DNA from: Novisyntrophococcus fermenticellae
GTDB taxonomy: Bacteria > Bacillota > Clostridia > Lachnospirales > Lachnospiraceae
DNA: 64,000 bases
Direction of reading: 5' to 3'
Assembly: GCF_018866245.1 (NCBI RefSeq)
Contig: NZ_CP076458.1
Span: forward strand, 1,612,001-1,676,000
Shown here: piece by piece, positions 16,359-25,165 of the stretch
Layout: each line of letters begins with the position of its first letter
How positions within the stretch are numbered: position 1 is the stretch's first letter
Program-made: the position numbers and the translations under genes
Notes under the pieces: generated by a model
The model's database searches: none
Told to the model about the DNA's origin: nothing
Seen by the model: the letters and a program-made list of their open reading frames with translations, nothing else

Positions 16359-16400
16359 ATATTTTACGGCTCAAATTTAAATTATAGGAGTATAGGATAT

Positions 16401-16440
16401 ATTAGAAAAAGGGAGATGCAGAATACTCTCTTTTTCTAAT
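16401..16440. terminator. Hairpin at the end of the ABC operon
   Basis: ATTAGAAAAAGGGAG (16401-16415) pairs with CTCTCTTTTTCTAAT (16426-16440) with one G-T mismatch over 15 positions and a 10-base loop. The right arm is itself T-rich. It is the likely transcript end for the transporter operon. Confidence 0.65.
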
Positions 16441-16449
16441 GTTATTATA

Positions 16450-16478
16450 TTGACATTAAAGGAAATAAAGAGTATGAT
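16450..16478 (+). promoter_or_regulatory. Strong sigma-A promoter for the tyrosine recombinase
   Basis: TTGACA at 16450-16455, exactly 17 bases, then TATGAT at 16473-16478. The start of transcription should be near 16485, leaving a leader of about 108 bases. Confidence 0.75.
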
Positions 16479-16489
16479 ATATACACATA

Positions 16490-16525
16490 CAACTATTCGG
16501 GAAACACAGGTTTTTCGAATAGTTG
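16490..16525. repeat. 10-bp inverted repeat in the recombinase leader
   Basis: CAACTATTCG (16490-16499) and CGAATAGTTG (16516-16525) are perfect inverted copies separated by 16 bases. They begin about five bases after the predicted transcription start, a typical operator position. There is no T run, so it is not an intrinsic terminator. Confidence 0.65.
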
Positions 16526-16592
16526 GAACGCAAATACAGATAACCACTCTTAATTATGTATTTTGATCATACTTGATTTAGAAAGGATTTTC

Positions 16593-17654
16593 ATGGAAAA
16601 ACGGACAACCTATCACGAACAAATTGATATTGATAATACACTGAAACTGCGCGAAGTTTTAAGAACTCTGCCGGACTTTGTAAAGGATTTTTTTCGTGCC
16701 ATAAGCACAACGACATCTACAAGTACACGCATCAAATACGCCTATGATATCCGGATTTTCTTTCAATTTCTATTAACTGAAAATCCTGCTTATCGTAAAT
16801 TTACCATGCAGGAATTTACACTGGCTGATATGGACAATATCACCGCTTTAGATCTTGAGGAATATATTGAGCATCTGAAGGCCTACAAGCCTCTGGACGA
16901 TGATGAATATATTACGAACGGCGAACGTGGCCTGAAACGTAAAATTTCGGCTCTTAGAACCTTTTATGCCTATTATTATAAGCATGAAATGATACAAAAT
17001 AACCCAACACTTCTTATTGATATGCCGAAACTACATGAAAAGGAAATTATACGGCTGGATGCAGACGAGGTGGCTAAACTACTAGATTTTGTTGAATCCT
17101 GTGGTGATGAGCTTACCCCTCATCAGAGAAAATATTATGAGAAAACCAGGTACAGGGATCTTGCGATTATTACTCTTCTGCTGGGAACAGGTGTTCGGGT
17201 CTCGGAATGCGTTGGTCTGGATGTAGAGGATCTGGATTTTAAAAATAACGCTTTGAAACTGCTTCGAAAAGGCGGCAGTGAAATGTTTGTTTATTTTGGC
17301 AAAGAGGTCGAAAAAGCATTAAAGGATTACCTGGAAATCCGAAAAGGGATTACCCCTTTGTCAGGGCATGAACATGCACTCTTCTATTCTTCTCAGAAAA
17401 AAAGAATCAATGTGAAGACCGTTGAAAATCTTGTTAAAAAATATTCCAGGCAGGTTACCACCACAAAAAAAATCACTCCTCATAAGCTGCGAAGTACATA
17501 TGGAACGAATCTTTATCAGGAAACCGGGGATATCTATCTGGTAGCCGATGTATTAGGACATAAGGATGTAAATACCACGAAGAAACACTATGCGGCAATG
17601 GATGATAGCAGACGCAGGAAAGCTGCTAAGGCCGTAAAGCTTCGCGAGGAATGA
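16593..17654 (+). CDS. Tyrosine recombinase (XerC/XerD-like), stand-alone
   Basis: A 353-residue phage-integrase-family site-specific recombinase. An N-terminal SAM-like core-binding domain (about 25-135) is followed by the catalytic domain with Arg202 (GVRVSE), Lys226 (RKGG), His297-x-x-Arg300 (HKLR), His323 (LGHKD) and the nucleophile Tyr333. All six residues are present. The ATG at 16593 has AAAGGA seven bases upstream; the TTG at 16563 does not. There are no phage or transposon genes around it, so it may be the chromosomal Xer protein for dimer resolution or a domesticated integrase. It has its own strong promoter. Confidence 0.88.
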   Translation: MEKRTTYHEQIDIDNTLKLREVLRTLPDFVKDFFRAISTTTSTSTRIKYAYDIRIFFQFLLTENPAYRKFTMQEFTLADMDNITALDLEEYIEHLKAYKPLDDDEYITNGERGLKRKISALRTFYAYYYKHEMIQNNPTLLIDMPKLHEKEIIRLDADEVAKLLDFVESCGDELTPHQRKYYEKTRYRDLAIITLLLGTGVRVSECVGLDVEDLDFKNNALKLLRKGGSEMFVYFGKEVEKALKDYLEIRKGITPLSGHEHALFYSSQKKRINVKTVENLVKKYSRQVTTTKKITPHKLRSTYGTNLYQETGDIYLVADVLGHKDVNTTKKHYAAMDDSRRRKAAKAVKLREE

Positions 17655-17665
17655 ACATTTATCTT

Positions 17666-19381
17666 CTATTTATTTTTGCAGCAGTTCTTATACTTCTTGC
17701 CACTTCCACATGGACATAAATCATTTGGATATATTTTCTTTTTGCTGTTAAACGGTATGATTTTGTTTGATGTTTCCTGTACCACTACACTTCTATCCAG
17801 TCGTTTCTCTTCCTTCGTCTGCTGTATTTCCGCTAAGGTATTTCCTCTTAATGCCAGAAGTCTGGTGTTTCGCATCAATTTCTGCAGTTCGCCAATTGCT
17901 TTATCAATCTTTTTCCCTCTTACTATCTTTTTCCCATACAAATCAAACAATTCTTCCAGCATATCAAGCAGAGCTTCTATTGGATAGTTAGCACGGATGG
18001 CATCTTGTATCGTATAAAAAATCTCAATGGATTCATCCTCTGTCAAATTATACGCGTTTTGTAGATACAGAATAAATCGCTGCGTATATTCATTGGGATC
18101 CTCGCAATTGAATTCGCCATACGCAATAAATTCACTCTCATCAGCTGGGACATAAAAAGGAACATTACCCTGGGCATTCAGCAGATTTTTGTAGAGATCA
18201 TCTTCTAGCAATTCTTCATCTATCAGCAGATTATCCTTCAACGTAAAGGCATATATGTCCGCCTCCTCCAGGCATGCCAAAAGTTCTTGTACTTCTTTTC
18301 GTGAATAAGTTTCTTTTTCATAAAAATTGACAATCTCTGTAAATTTATCAAGCGGAATAATTCCGTAGAGGAAACATGCACTTTCAGAGTAGCACGCTAA
18401 CATCCATTTTCTCTTCAGCTTTTTTCTGAAGCCGGCTGTCATAAGCTCTGTGTACTTTTTTTGCACATCATCAGGTATGTAATAGATGCCAAATTGATTA
18501 TAAGCACCATAAGTACACAGAAACAAAGAGTCAGCCATCAAATCCTCTGGTATCCAGATAGAATTTCTATGCAGCGCATCTTCGAAGTATTCGATCTCTT
18601 CTTCCGAAGTATTTTCAAGTATACGTTTCATGTATGAAGTTTCTAAAAGATGGTTTGACAGCCATTTTGACAGTTCAGCTTTTTTTAGACTACTATATTT
18701 CGTGAATTTATGATGTTTGGCTATTGTTTTTAAACTCTCTTTTGAATATTGTAAAAACATCTCCTCAAGGGTGGATATATTAAAATCATCAGGATTGTCC
18801 GCAATTATTTTTTCTGCCAGTTGTTGCTTCATTGAAGACTCTTCCAAATACTGATCAATATAGTTGTTAAATTCAGCATGAAGATTATTGTTTTTGTCTG
18901 TTTCAGAGATTTTAAAACTGTATTTTTTCAGTTGGCGATTGGCATCTTCAAGATTAAACGCTTCCGCATCATCAATGGTTGCATAAAAATCATAAATTCC
19001 GCCACAATCTTCAATCATATAAGGTCCTTTTGACTTCAATACGATTGGATATCGATTCTCATAGGAAACAATCTTTTCAACACAGATCGTATGTTCCCAG
19101 TAGTCTCCGAAATCGTAGATATAAGTAAACTGCTCCCCCTCCCACATCCATTCGTCAATATATACTGTATCTACATCATTATCATCTAAATCAGGGTCTA
19201 AAGCAAAGGTTTCATCAATGCTTGAAAAATAAAATTCATATAAATGCTCATGCGTCCATCCGAAGATTTCTTCAATAATTTTATCCAAATCTGCAAATGT
19301 AATCATCTCAGGGACAATGACTCTGCGCCAAATCGGCGGCCTGCTTCCCTTAATTGTAATTTTTAACTGGTATCCTTTCAT
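17666..19381 (-). CDS. pRiA4b ORF-3-like domain protein with C-terminal SEC-C zinc motif
   Basis: A 571-residue protein. Residues about 1-165 form a plasmid pRiA4b ORF-3-like domain (YQLKITIKGSRPPIWRRVIV, then WTHEHLYEF). The middle is helical and acidic with no motif I know. The last 20 residues are a SEC-C metal-binding motif (CPCGSGKKYKNCC). The start at 19381 is set by AAAGGA seven bases upstream; the longer in-frame start at 19408 lacks a site. The function is unknown. It is convergent with the recombinase gene, only 11 bases away, and divergent from the FtsH-like gene. Confidence 0.85.
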   Translation of the reverse strand: MKGYQLKITIKGSRPPIWRRVIVPEMITFADLDKIIEEIFGWTHEHLYEFYFSSIDETFALDPDLDDNDVDTVYIDEWMWEGEQFTYIYDFGDYWEHTICVEKIVSYENRYPIVLKSKGPYMIEDCGGIYDFYATIDDAEAFNLEDANRQLKKYSFKISETDKNNNLHAEFNNYIDQYLEESSMKQQLAEKIIADNPDDFNISTLEEMFLQYSKESLKTIAKHHKFTKYSSLKKAELSKWLSNHLLETSYMKRILENTSEEEIEYFEDALHRNSIWIPEDLMADSLFLCTYGAYNQFGIYYIPDDVQKKYTELMTAGFRKKLKRKWMLACYSESACFLYGIIPLDKFTEIVNFYEKETYSRKEVQELLACLEEADIYAFTLKDNLLIDEELLEDDLYKNLLNAQGNVPFYVPADESEFIAYGEFNCEDPNEYTQRFILYLQNAYNLTEDESIEIFYTIQDAIRANYPIEALLDMLEELFDLYGKKIVRGKKIDKAIGELQKLMRNTRLLALRGNTLAEIQQTKEEKRLDRSVVVQETSNKIIPFNSKKKIYPNDLCPCGSGKKYKNCCKNK

Positions 19382-19410
19382 ATAAAGATCCTTTCTTTGT
19401 GAATACATCT

Positions 19411-19439
19411 ATCATACCGCATTTTTTATTATTAATCAA
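19411..19439 (-). promoter_or_regulatory. Promoter for the pRiA4b/SEC-C gene
   Basis: On the minus strand, TTGATT (19439-19434), 17 bases, TATGAT (19416-19411), about 30 bases upstream of the start codon. Confidence 0.6.
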
Positions 19440-19528
19440 ATTATAAAATAAAGAATTGTTATTTAAATGAGTAAACAGTAATACTTCAATTTCCAGAAAT
19501 TATACATGGAACCTTCTGCCGTTAAGTG

Positions 19529-19557
19529 TTACAGTAAGTCTATAACAAGATCATAAT
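19529..19557 (+). promoter_or_regulatory. Promoter for the FtsH-like gene
   Basis: TTACAG at 19529-19534, 17 bases, CATAAT at 19552-19557, only about 15 bases upstream of the start codon. Each hexamer has mismatches to consensus, and the distance leaves a very short leader. Confidence 0.35.
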
Positions 19558-19571
19558 ATGGAGGCTATATA

Positions 19572-21287
19572 ATGAAGCAGCGAAAACAACGGCTTATTCT
19601 TTGCCTGGCCCTCTTCCTTGTGGGGGCTGTCGGTATCGGAATATATTTCAATGCCAGGACAGTTGTACCCATGTCTTATAACAGGTTTATGGAGCTTGCT
19701 GAACAGAAAGATGTCAGCAAAGTGATACTCTCCACGGAAGATAATTATATGAATGTGAAGTTGAAGGATGAGAAAATTACATATAAGGTCCCAAATCCTA
19801 AAACAGATAATTTTACAGAATTTCTTCTAAAAAATGATATAGATATTCAATATGGATCTGTATCCGGAGCTAATGGTGTCCTTAGGGTCATCTTTATACT
19901 CTTGATTGGAGGCATTGTCATCTTTATTTTTAAAAAGAACAGAAAAGAAATTCTCATTGAAGATGCAGCATCTCTTTCTAATTGTACCTTATCGGATATT
20001 GCAGGTAATATAGAGGCAAAAGCCATGGTGCAGGATATCATACAGTTCATACAATATCCGGAAAAATATGAGAAAACAGGTGCCAAAATGCCCCGGGGGA
20101 TTCTCTTCTATGGTCCTCCCGGAACCGGAAAGACATTGATGGCAAAGGCAATTGCCGGGGAGGCAGGCGTTCCTTTTTATGCTATGAGCGGATCTGATTT
20201 TGTTCAGACTTATGTAGGAGTGGGTGCGGGCAGAGTTCGTGATTTATTTAAAAAGGCTAAGAAGCATGATAAAGCCGTTATATTTATCGACGAGATAGAT
20301 GCAATAGGTAAAAAAAGAGGACAAACACCTTCCAGCAGTAATGATGAGCGTGATCAGACCCTAAACGCTCTTCTGACAGAAATGTCCGGTTTCCATGAAC
20401 GAGAAGGAATTATTGTAATTGCGGCTACGAATCGGCTGGATACCTTAGACGAAGCGCTTACAAGACCAGGAAGATTTGACAGGCAGATTGAAATAGGCCT
20501 GCCGGATATTCATGCCAGGGAAAGAATCCTGAAACTACATAGCAGAACAAAATCCGTTTCCAATGAGGTCTCGCTGCATGAACTGGCGAAGTCTACAGTT
20601 TATTTCAGCGGTGCAATGCTTGAGAATCTCTTAAATGAAGCAGCAATTATGGCAGCTAATGATGATGACGATGAAATCAGGCAAATGCATATAGACAAAG
20701 CATTTACCACGATTATCGCGGGACCTGAAAAGAGTGATAGAAGCTATATTACAGAGAAAGACCGCAAAATTACAGCATTTCATGAGGCCGGACATGCATT
20801 GATAACAAAGCTTCTGCTGCCGGATAATTATATATCCAAAGTAACCATAATCCCCAGTGTAAGTGGTGCCGGCGGATTTTCAATCAGTATTCCAAAAGAT
20901 ACTCTTTACTATACAAAATCGCAGCTAGAATCAAACATTAAGGTATTATTTGCAGGAAGAATTGCCGAGGAACTGGTCTTTGGTGAGGAGAATGTTACTA
21001 CAGGTGCAAGCAATGATATCACAAAGGCTTCCGATTTGCTGGTTAATTATGTGGGCAAATATGGGATGGACCAGAAGATGGGGCTCTTTCATATCTCTGA
21101 TTATGAGTCAGCGCATGATGCGGAGCTTCTGAGCCGATGTCGGGAAACCTCGAATTTACTCTATGACGAAACAAAGGAACTGATGGTTAAGAATTATAAG
21201 ATTCTTGAGAAACTGGCAAGCCTTCTCATTCAAAAAGAAAACTTGAACGACGATGATATCGAATCTATCGTGAGAGTAGAAATATAA
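19572..21287 (+). CDS. FtsH-family AAA+ zinc metalloprotease, short form
   Basis: A 571-residue membrane-anchored ATP-dependent protease. Transmembrane segments at about 8-26 and 104-121 flank a small extracytoplasmic domain. The AAA module has Walker A GPPGTGKT (181-188), pore loop TYVGVG (213-218), Walker B VIFIDE (236-241) and the arginine-finger RPGRFDR (298-304). The protease domain has HEAGH (404-408) and the third zinc ligand Asp482 (GASND). All catalytic parts are intact, but it lacks the C-terminal tail of typical FtsH (about 610-650 residues), so it is probably a paralogue. GGAGG precedes the ATG. Confidence 0.92.
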   Translation: MKQRKQRLILCLALFLVGAVGIGIYFNARTVVPMSYNRFMELAEQKDVSKVILSTEDNYMNVKLKDEKITYKVPNPKTDNFTEFLLKNDIDIQYGSVSGANGVLRVIFILLIGGIVIFIFKKNRKEILIEDAASLSNCTLSDIAGNIEAKAMVQDIIQFIQYPEKYEKTGAKMPRGILFYGPPGTGKTLMAKAIAGEAGVPFYAMSGSDFVQTYVGVGAGRVRDLFKKAKKHDKAVIFIDEIDAIGKKRGQTPSSSNDERDQTLNALLTEMSGFHEREGIIVIAATNRLDTLDEALTRPGRFDRQIEIGLPDIHARERILKLHSRTKSVSNEVSLHELAKSTVYFSGAMLENLLNEAAIMAANDDDDEIRQMHIDKAFTTIIAGPEKSDRSYITEKDRKITAFHEAGHALITKLLLPDNYISKVTIIPSVSGAGGFSISIPKDTLYYTKSQLESNIKVLFAGRIAEELVFGEENVTTGASNDITKASDLLVNYVGKYGMDQKMGLFHISDYESAHDAELLSRCRETSNLLYDETKELMVKNYKILEKLASLLIQKENLNDDDIESIVRVEI

Positions 21288-21333
21288 TGGTGAAAAGTAT
21301 AGAAGTGTCTTCCTTCCTCTGTACTTTTCACCA
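21288..21333. terminator. 12-bp inverted repeat, bidirectional terminator
   Basis: TGGTGAAAAGTA (21288-21299) and TACTTTTCACCA (21322-21333) are perfect inverted copies with a 22-base loop. They lie between the convergent FtsH-like gene and the small minus-strand gene and include the stop codon of the latter. Confidence 0.6.
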
Positions 21334-21576
21334 TGAACGAATCTCATCAGCCAGAATCGATTCGTAGTCACCTTCTATCTCTTCTGAACGGCCTGCATGG
21401 AAAATATTGGTTTCAACGCCACAGGGTATTTCTTCATCTGCGTATTCCCAGATATGGTAAGAAAGTCCCCTGTGCATGAAATCAATGCTTCCGCATCCAT
21501 CTTCCAGTGTATAAGAGAAATCTATATTTTTCTTCTTTAATAAGTCCTGTATTTTATTTAATCGATTTTGCTCCAT
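21328..21576 (-). CDS. Hypothetical protein, 82 residues
   Basis: A small soluble protein starting MEQNRLNKIQDLLKKKNIDF that I do not recognise. The first 20 residues look helical, and the rest is acidic with an aromatic core (HIWEYADEE). The start at 21576 lies 22 bases inside the end of the PerM gene, so it is probably translated together with it. The upstream in-frame start at 21642 would overlap PerM deeply and is less likely. Confidence 0.6.
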   Translation of the reverse strand: MEQNRLNKIQDLLKKKNIDFSYTLEDGCGSIDFMHRGLSYHIWEYADEEIPCGVETNIFHAGRSEEIEGDYESILADEIRSW

Positions 21577-22879
21577 CTTTTTTTTCCCTGTCTCTTCTGC
21601 TTTTATAACGGAACACTTCTTCCGGATTGATATCCTTATCACTATACAAAATTCTCTGATTGTTTTTTGAATTCAAATGATCAATATCTTTATAAAACTC
21701 CCGGTCTGTAGGAAGACTCTTTTCTTTTAATCTTCCTTCTATATAGTTCTTTATAATCGTACAGAACACAGCACATACCGGAACTCCAATCAACATACCC
21801 GGGATGCCGAACAGTCCGCCGCCTATGGTGATTGATACCACAACCATAAAGCCTGTGAGTCCGGTGGAGCCTCCCAGTATTCTGGGAGCAATTACATTTC
21901 CATCCAACTGCTGGAGTAAAAAGATGAAAAGTACAAAATATAGTGCTTTCAAAGGGTCAACCAGGAGAATCAGCAAAGCGCTGGGAACTCCTCCGAGATA
22001 AGGCCCAAAGAATGGAATCACATTCGTAACAGCCACGATTACGCTGATCAAGAGTGCATAAGGCAGATTTAAAAAAAGTGCCCCAATATAGCACATGATT
22101 CCAATATTCACAGAATCAAGAATCATCCCTGTAATATAGCCGCCAAACGTATGGTTTACATATTGTACATCTTTGATAAATTGTGTGGCAGTTTCTGTTT
22201 TAAATAGTGCATATAATGCCTTTTTCGCATTTGCAATCAAACTTTCTCTGCTGTACAGAATATAGATGGAAATAATAATCCCAAGCACAATATTCATCAA
22301 AAAACTCACAAATCCCATAAGCCCGATAGAAAATCCTTTAATCAGATCGTTAATACGGGGTAAGATTCCACTGCTGACCCATTCCCAGGCTTTATTCAAG
22401 TATTTATCAATAAACTCATTGGCAGAAGACTCCAGGTCCGGATTGTTTTTAAGAATCCTGGAAAGCCATTCCTTTATATTGGACATATATACAGGAAAGT
22501 TTTCAATGATGCTTCTGATGCTTCCAAGCAGTTCAGGAACCAGCATAGCTAAAAGAGCATATATAGCCAGAAGGAATAAAAATATGGTGAACAGAACACA
22601 GATCAGCCGGGTTATCTTCTTCTTTCTATCCGTAAGGGCGAAGCGGAATTTTTTTATCAGTTTTAGTGTGTACTTCTCAAAAAATTTTACAATTGGGTTA
22701 AAAAGGTAGGCAATCACCGCTCCATAGATCAGGGGAAGAAATACGGTCAATATCTTACTGATGCCATGCCTTAAAATATCCATATGAAAAAGTACAAAAT
22801 AAAAAATCAGGCTTGCCGCTATGACGAAAAAGATTGTAATACCCCAGCGAATCTGCTGACGGAACTTATTTAAATTCAT
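21554..22879 (-). CDS. AI-2E family (PerM-like) transporter
   Basis: A 441-residue integral membrane protein of the AI-2E/PerM family, with about eight hydrophobic segments and the family hallmark region near the end (GFMVVVSITIGGGLFGIPGM). Family members include putative autoinducer exporters and Na+/H+ antiporters, so the substrate cannot be stated. The C-terminal tail is hydrophilic and charged (RYKSRRDREKKDG). AGGGAG precedes the start. It overlaps the small downstream gene. Confidence 0.88.
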   Translation of the reverse strand: MNLNKFRQQIRWGITIFFVIAASLIFYFVLFHMDILRHGISKILTVFLPLIYGAVIAYLFNPIVKFFEKYTLKLIKKFRFALTDRKKKITRLICVLFTIFLFLLAIYALLAMLVPELLGSIRSIIENFPVYMSNIKEWLSRILKNNPDLESSANEFIDKYLNKAWEWVSSGILPRINDLIKGFSIGLMGFVSFLMNIVLGIIISIYILYSRESLIANAKKALYALFKTETATQFIKDVQYVNHTFGGYITGMILDSVNIGIMCYIGALFLNLPYALLISVIVAVTNVIPFFGPYLGGVPSALLILLVDPLKALYFVLFIFLLQQLDGNVIAPRILGGSTGLTGFMVVVSITIGGGLFGIPGMLIGVPVCAVFCTIIKNYIEGRLKEKSLPTDREFYKDIDHLNSKNNQRILYSDKDINPEEVFRYKSRRDREKKDGAKSIK

Positions 22880-22952
22880 CTGGTATGCTCCCTACTCTGT
22901 TTTTGATGTTTTCAGCTTAACCATATGAGCTGTATCATTGACTTTTCATGTA

Positions 22953-23612
22953 TTAGTATTTGATCACATTGTAAATCATCTCTTTATCTGCACTTGCTTT
23001 TTCTTTCCACTCTACAGCCTTCTTGATCATCTCAACAGTTCCGCTTATACCCAGTAATCCACTGTCAAAACTCATGTTGTAACTGTCAATGTCCCCCCAC
23101 TTTTTGCTGGTATAATAGTTATAATAACTGGAACGCCGTTTATCTGTCTTTAAAATCTTCTCTTTTGCTTTTGAATCGGTTAAATCGTATTTTGCCGCGA
23201 TTCTCCTGATTCGATGCTGAAGATCCGCACGAATGAATATGCTCAGACAATTCGGATTTTCTGCCAGGGCATAATCAGCACAGCGTCCAATCATGACGCA
23301 GGGACCTTCCTCTGCGATTTTCTTAATCGCATTGAACTGAGCAAGGAAAACTTTTTGATTAAGAGGCATATCTGCCAGAGAGCCCGCACCAAATCCAAAG
23401 GAGTAGGTATCCATCACCAAAGAATATAAAAAGCTGTTGGTCGGCTTTTCATCATGGCTTTCAAACAATTCCTCACACATACCGCTTTCCTTTGCCGCTC
23501 TCTCCAGTAATTCCTTATCATAATAGGCAATTCCCAAATCATCTGCTAAAGCCTTGCCAATCTGGTGACCGGCACTTCCATACTGTCTTCCGATTGTAAT
23601 GATTGTTCTCAT
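22953..23612 (-). CDS. Cytidylate-kinase-like family protein
   Basis: A 219-residue P-loop kinase of the cytidylate_kin2 family. The N-terminal ITIGRQYGSAGHQIGKALA is the atypical P-loop, and GPCVMIGRCADYAL and RRIAAKYDL are typical later segments. These proteins resemble CMP kinase but commonly occur beside membrane proteins, and the true substrate is uncertain. AGGGAGAG lies before the ATG at 23612. A minus-strand TATAAT (23686-23681) with TTGTAC (23710-23705) upstream is a plausible promoter. Confidence 0.85.
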   Translation of the reverse strand: MRTIITIGRQYGSAGHQIGKALADDLGIAYYDKELLERAAKESGMCEELFESHDEKPTNSFLYSLVMDTYSFGFGAGSLADMPLNQKVFLAQFNAIKKIAEEGPCVMIGRCADYALAENPNCLSIFIRADLQHRIRRIAAKYDLTDSKAKEKILKTDKRRSSYYNYYTSKKWGDIDSYNMSFDSGLLGISGTVEMIKKAVEWKEKASADKEMIYNVIKY

Positions 23613-23697
23613 ACTGCATCTCTCCCTTCTTAGGAATAGAAACTTCCAAATTGGATGCTTCCAATGGGTTTCTTTTGCTTATTATAACATAAATTTT

Positions 23698-24645
23698 CTA
23701 AAAAGTACAATAAGCATCGGGATAATCCAACTTCAAAAGCAAGTCTTCAAAGTAATCAGGCAAAGGTGCACCAAATTCCATATATATACCGGTTCTGGGA
23801 TGGCAAAAGCCCAGTAACATTGCATGAAGTGTCTGTCCCTGGAGATGCGGTATAGCTCTTTTTTTTGGGCCGTAGAGGTCATCCCCCAGAAGTGGATGGC
23901 CAATACTGGCCATGTGAACACGAATCTGATGCGTACGGCCGGTTTCCAGGCGGCATTCCACATATGTGTAACCGTTCAGGTGCTTAAGGACATGATAATG
24001 GGTCACAGCAGGCTTTCCATTCCGGACACCTGTGGACATCTTTTTCCGGTCTGTGGGATGCCGGCCGATATTTCCCTCAATCCGTCCCTCCTCCTGTTTT
24101 AAATTTCCAATTACAATGGCATGATATCTGCGGGTGATTGTATGCTCTGAAAGCTGAAGTGACAGGCTTTGATGAGCAGCATCATTCTTGCATACAACCA
24201 GCACACCGGTGGTATCCTTGTCAATCCGGTGTACAATTCCAGGGCGCAATACTCCATTAATTCCAGAAAGATTGTCCTTACAGTGAAACATGAGCGCATT
24301 AACAAGTGTATGACTGTAATGCCCCGGTGCAGGATGAACCACCATCCCCTTAGGTTTGTTTACTACTATCAAATCTTTGTCTTCATAAAGGATATCAAGA
24401 GGAATATCTTCCGGCTCCAGTTTTGTCTCCTGTCTTTCAGGTATTGAAATTTCAATTTTCTCTCCCTGGTTTATCCTGTAATTAGGCTTTACAGTGACTC
24501 CATCTACAATCACCTTCCCTTCTTTCAAAAGCTTTTGCAGATAATTACGGGAAAGATTCTCCAGCTGTTCAGAAAGATACTTGTCAATCCGAAGATTTTC
24601 ATGCTCCGGCTCTACATCCAATATCAACAACTTAGATTCCGTCAT
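23698..24645 (-). CDS. rluD: RluA/RluD family 23S rRNA pseudouridine synthase
   Basis: A 315-residue pseudouridine synthase. An S4 RNA-binding domain (about 15-75) precedes the catalytic domain with HRIDKDTTGVLV, where the Asp is the nucleophile, and the RTHQIRVH motif near residue 235. It most resembles the YlyB/RluD branch that usually follows lspA in Firmicutes, as here, with a 14-base overlap. The exact target uridines are inferred only from family. Confidence 0.92.
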   Translation of the reverse strand: MTESKLLILDVEPEHENLRIDKYLSEQLENLSRNYLQKLLKEGKVIVDGVTVKPNYRINQGEKIEISIPERQETKLEPEDIPLDILYEDKDLIVVNKPKGMVVHPAPGHYSHTLVNALMFHCKDNLSGINGVLRPGIVHRIDKDTTGVLVVCKNDAAHQSLSLQLSEHTITRRYHAIVIGNLKQEEGRIEGNIGRHPTDRKKMSTGVRNGKPAVTHYHVLKHLNGYTYVECRLETGRTHQIRVHMASIGHPLLGDDLYGPKKRAIPHLQGQTLHAMLLGFCHPRTGIYMEFGAPLPDYFEDLLLKLDYPDAYCTF

Positions 24646-25165
24646 TGTCGGTCTCCCTTTTGTGAAAAATCAGGTCATAGTCTGTATCCTTATAAATAAA
24701 TAAAATCAAAATAAAGAGTGCTGCGGTAGAAAGTGTAAGATAAATATCTGCCACATTAAATATCGGAAAGTTGATGAGCTTAAAGTATATAAAATCCACC
24801 ACATACTTCTGAGTGATACGATCGATAAAATTACCTACAGCACCGGCAGCCAATACAACAAAAACCCAGTATATAGGCAGAAAATGATGTGCTTTTGGTA
24901 ATTTCCAAAACACATAAAATGCAACCGCGAGAAATACAAAAGTGAGAATTACGAACAGCCACTGCTGATTCTGCAGTACTCCGAAAGCCGCACCCCTGTT
25001 TTCAAGATATTGCAGTTCCAAAACACCTTCTATAAGTGCAATATTTGATTGGTTTTTCAGATGAATGACAGCCTGGTGTTTGGTCCACTGATCCAGACCC
25101 AGCAGCAGTGTGATTGCAAGTATGGCAATTCCAATATAAGCCCAGTTCTTCTTTTTCAGTCCCAT
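24632..25165 (-). CDS. lspA: Lipoprotein signal peptidase
   Basis: A 177-residue membrane aspartyl protease that cuts prolipoprotein signal peptides after diacylglyceryl transfer. There are four hydrophobic segments, and the two catalytic Asp are in GNFIDRIT and FNVADIYLT. Substrates in this window include the binding lipoprotein at 14160 and the DUF3048 protein at 56319. The start overlaps the aroB stop (TAATG). Confidence 0.95.
   Translation of the reverse strand: MGLKKKNWAYIGIAILAITLLLGLDQWTKHQAVIHLKNQSNIALIEGVLELQYLENRGAAFGVLQNQQWLFVILTFVFLAVAFYVFWKLPKAHHFLPIYWVFVVLAAGAVGNFIDRITQKYVVDFIYFKLINFPIFNVADIYLTLSTAALFILILFIYKDTDYDLIFHKRETDNDGI

Noticed and set aside
16359..21287. Integrative element or defence island formed by the recombinase, pRiA4b protein and FtsH-like gene
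   Set aside because: No tRNA or direct-repeat att sites, no conjugation, phage or toxin genes are visible, and the three genes have separate promoters and mixed orientation.
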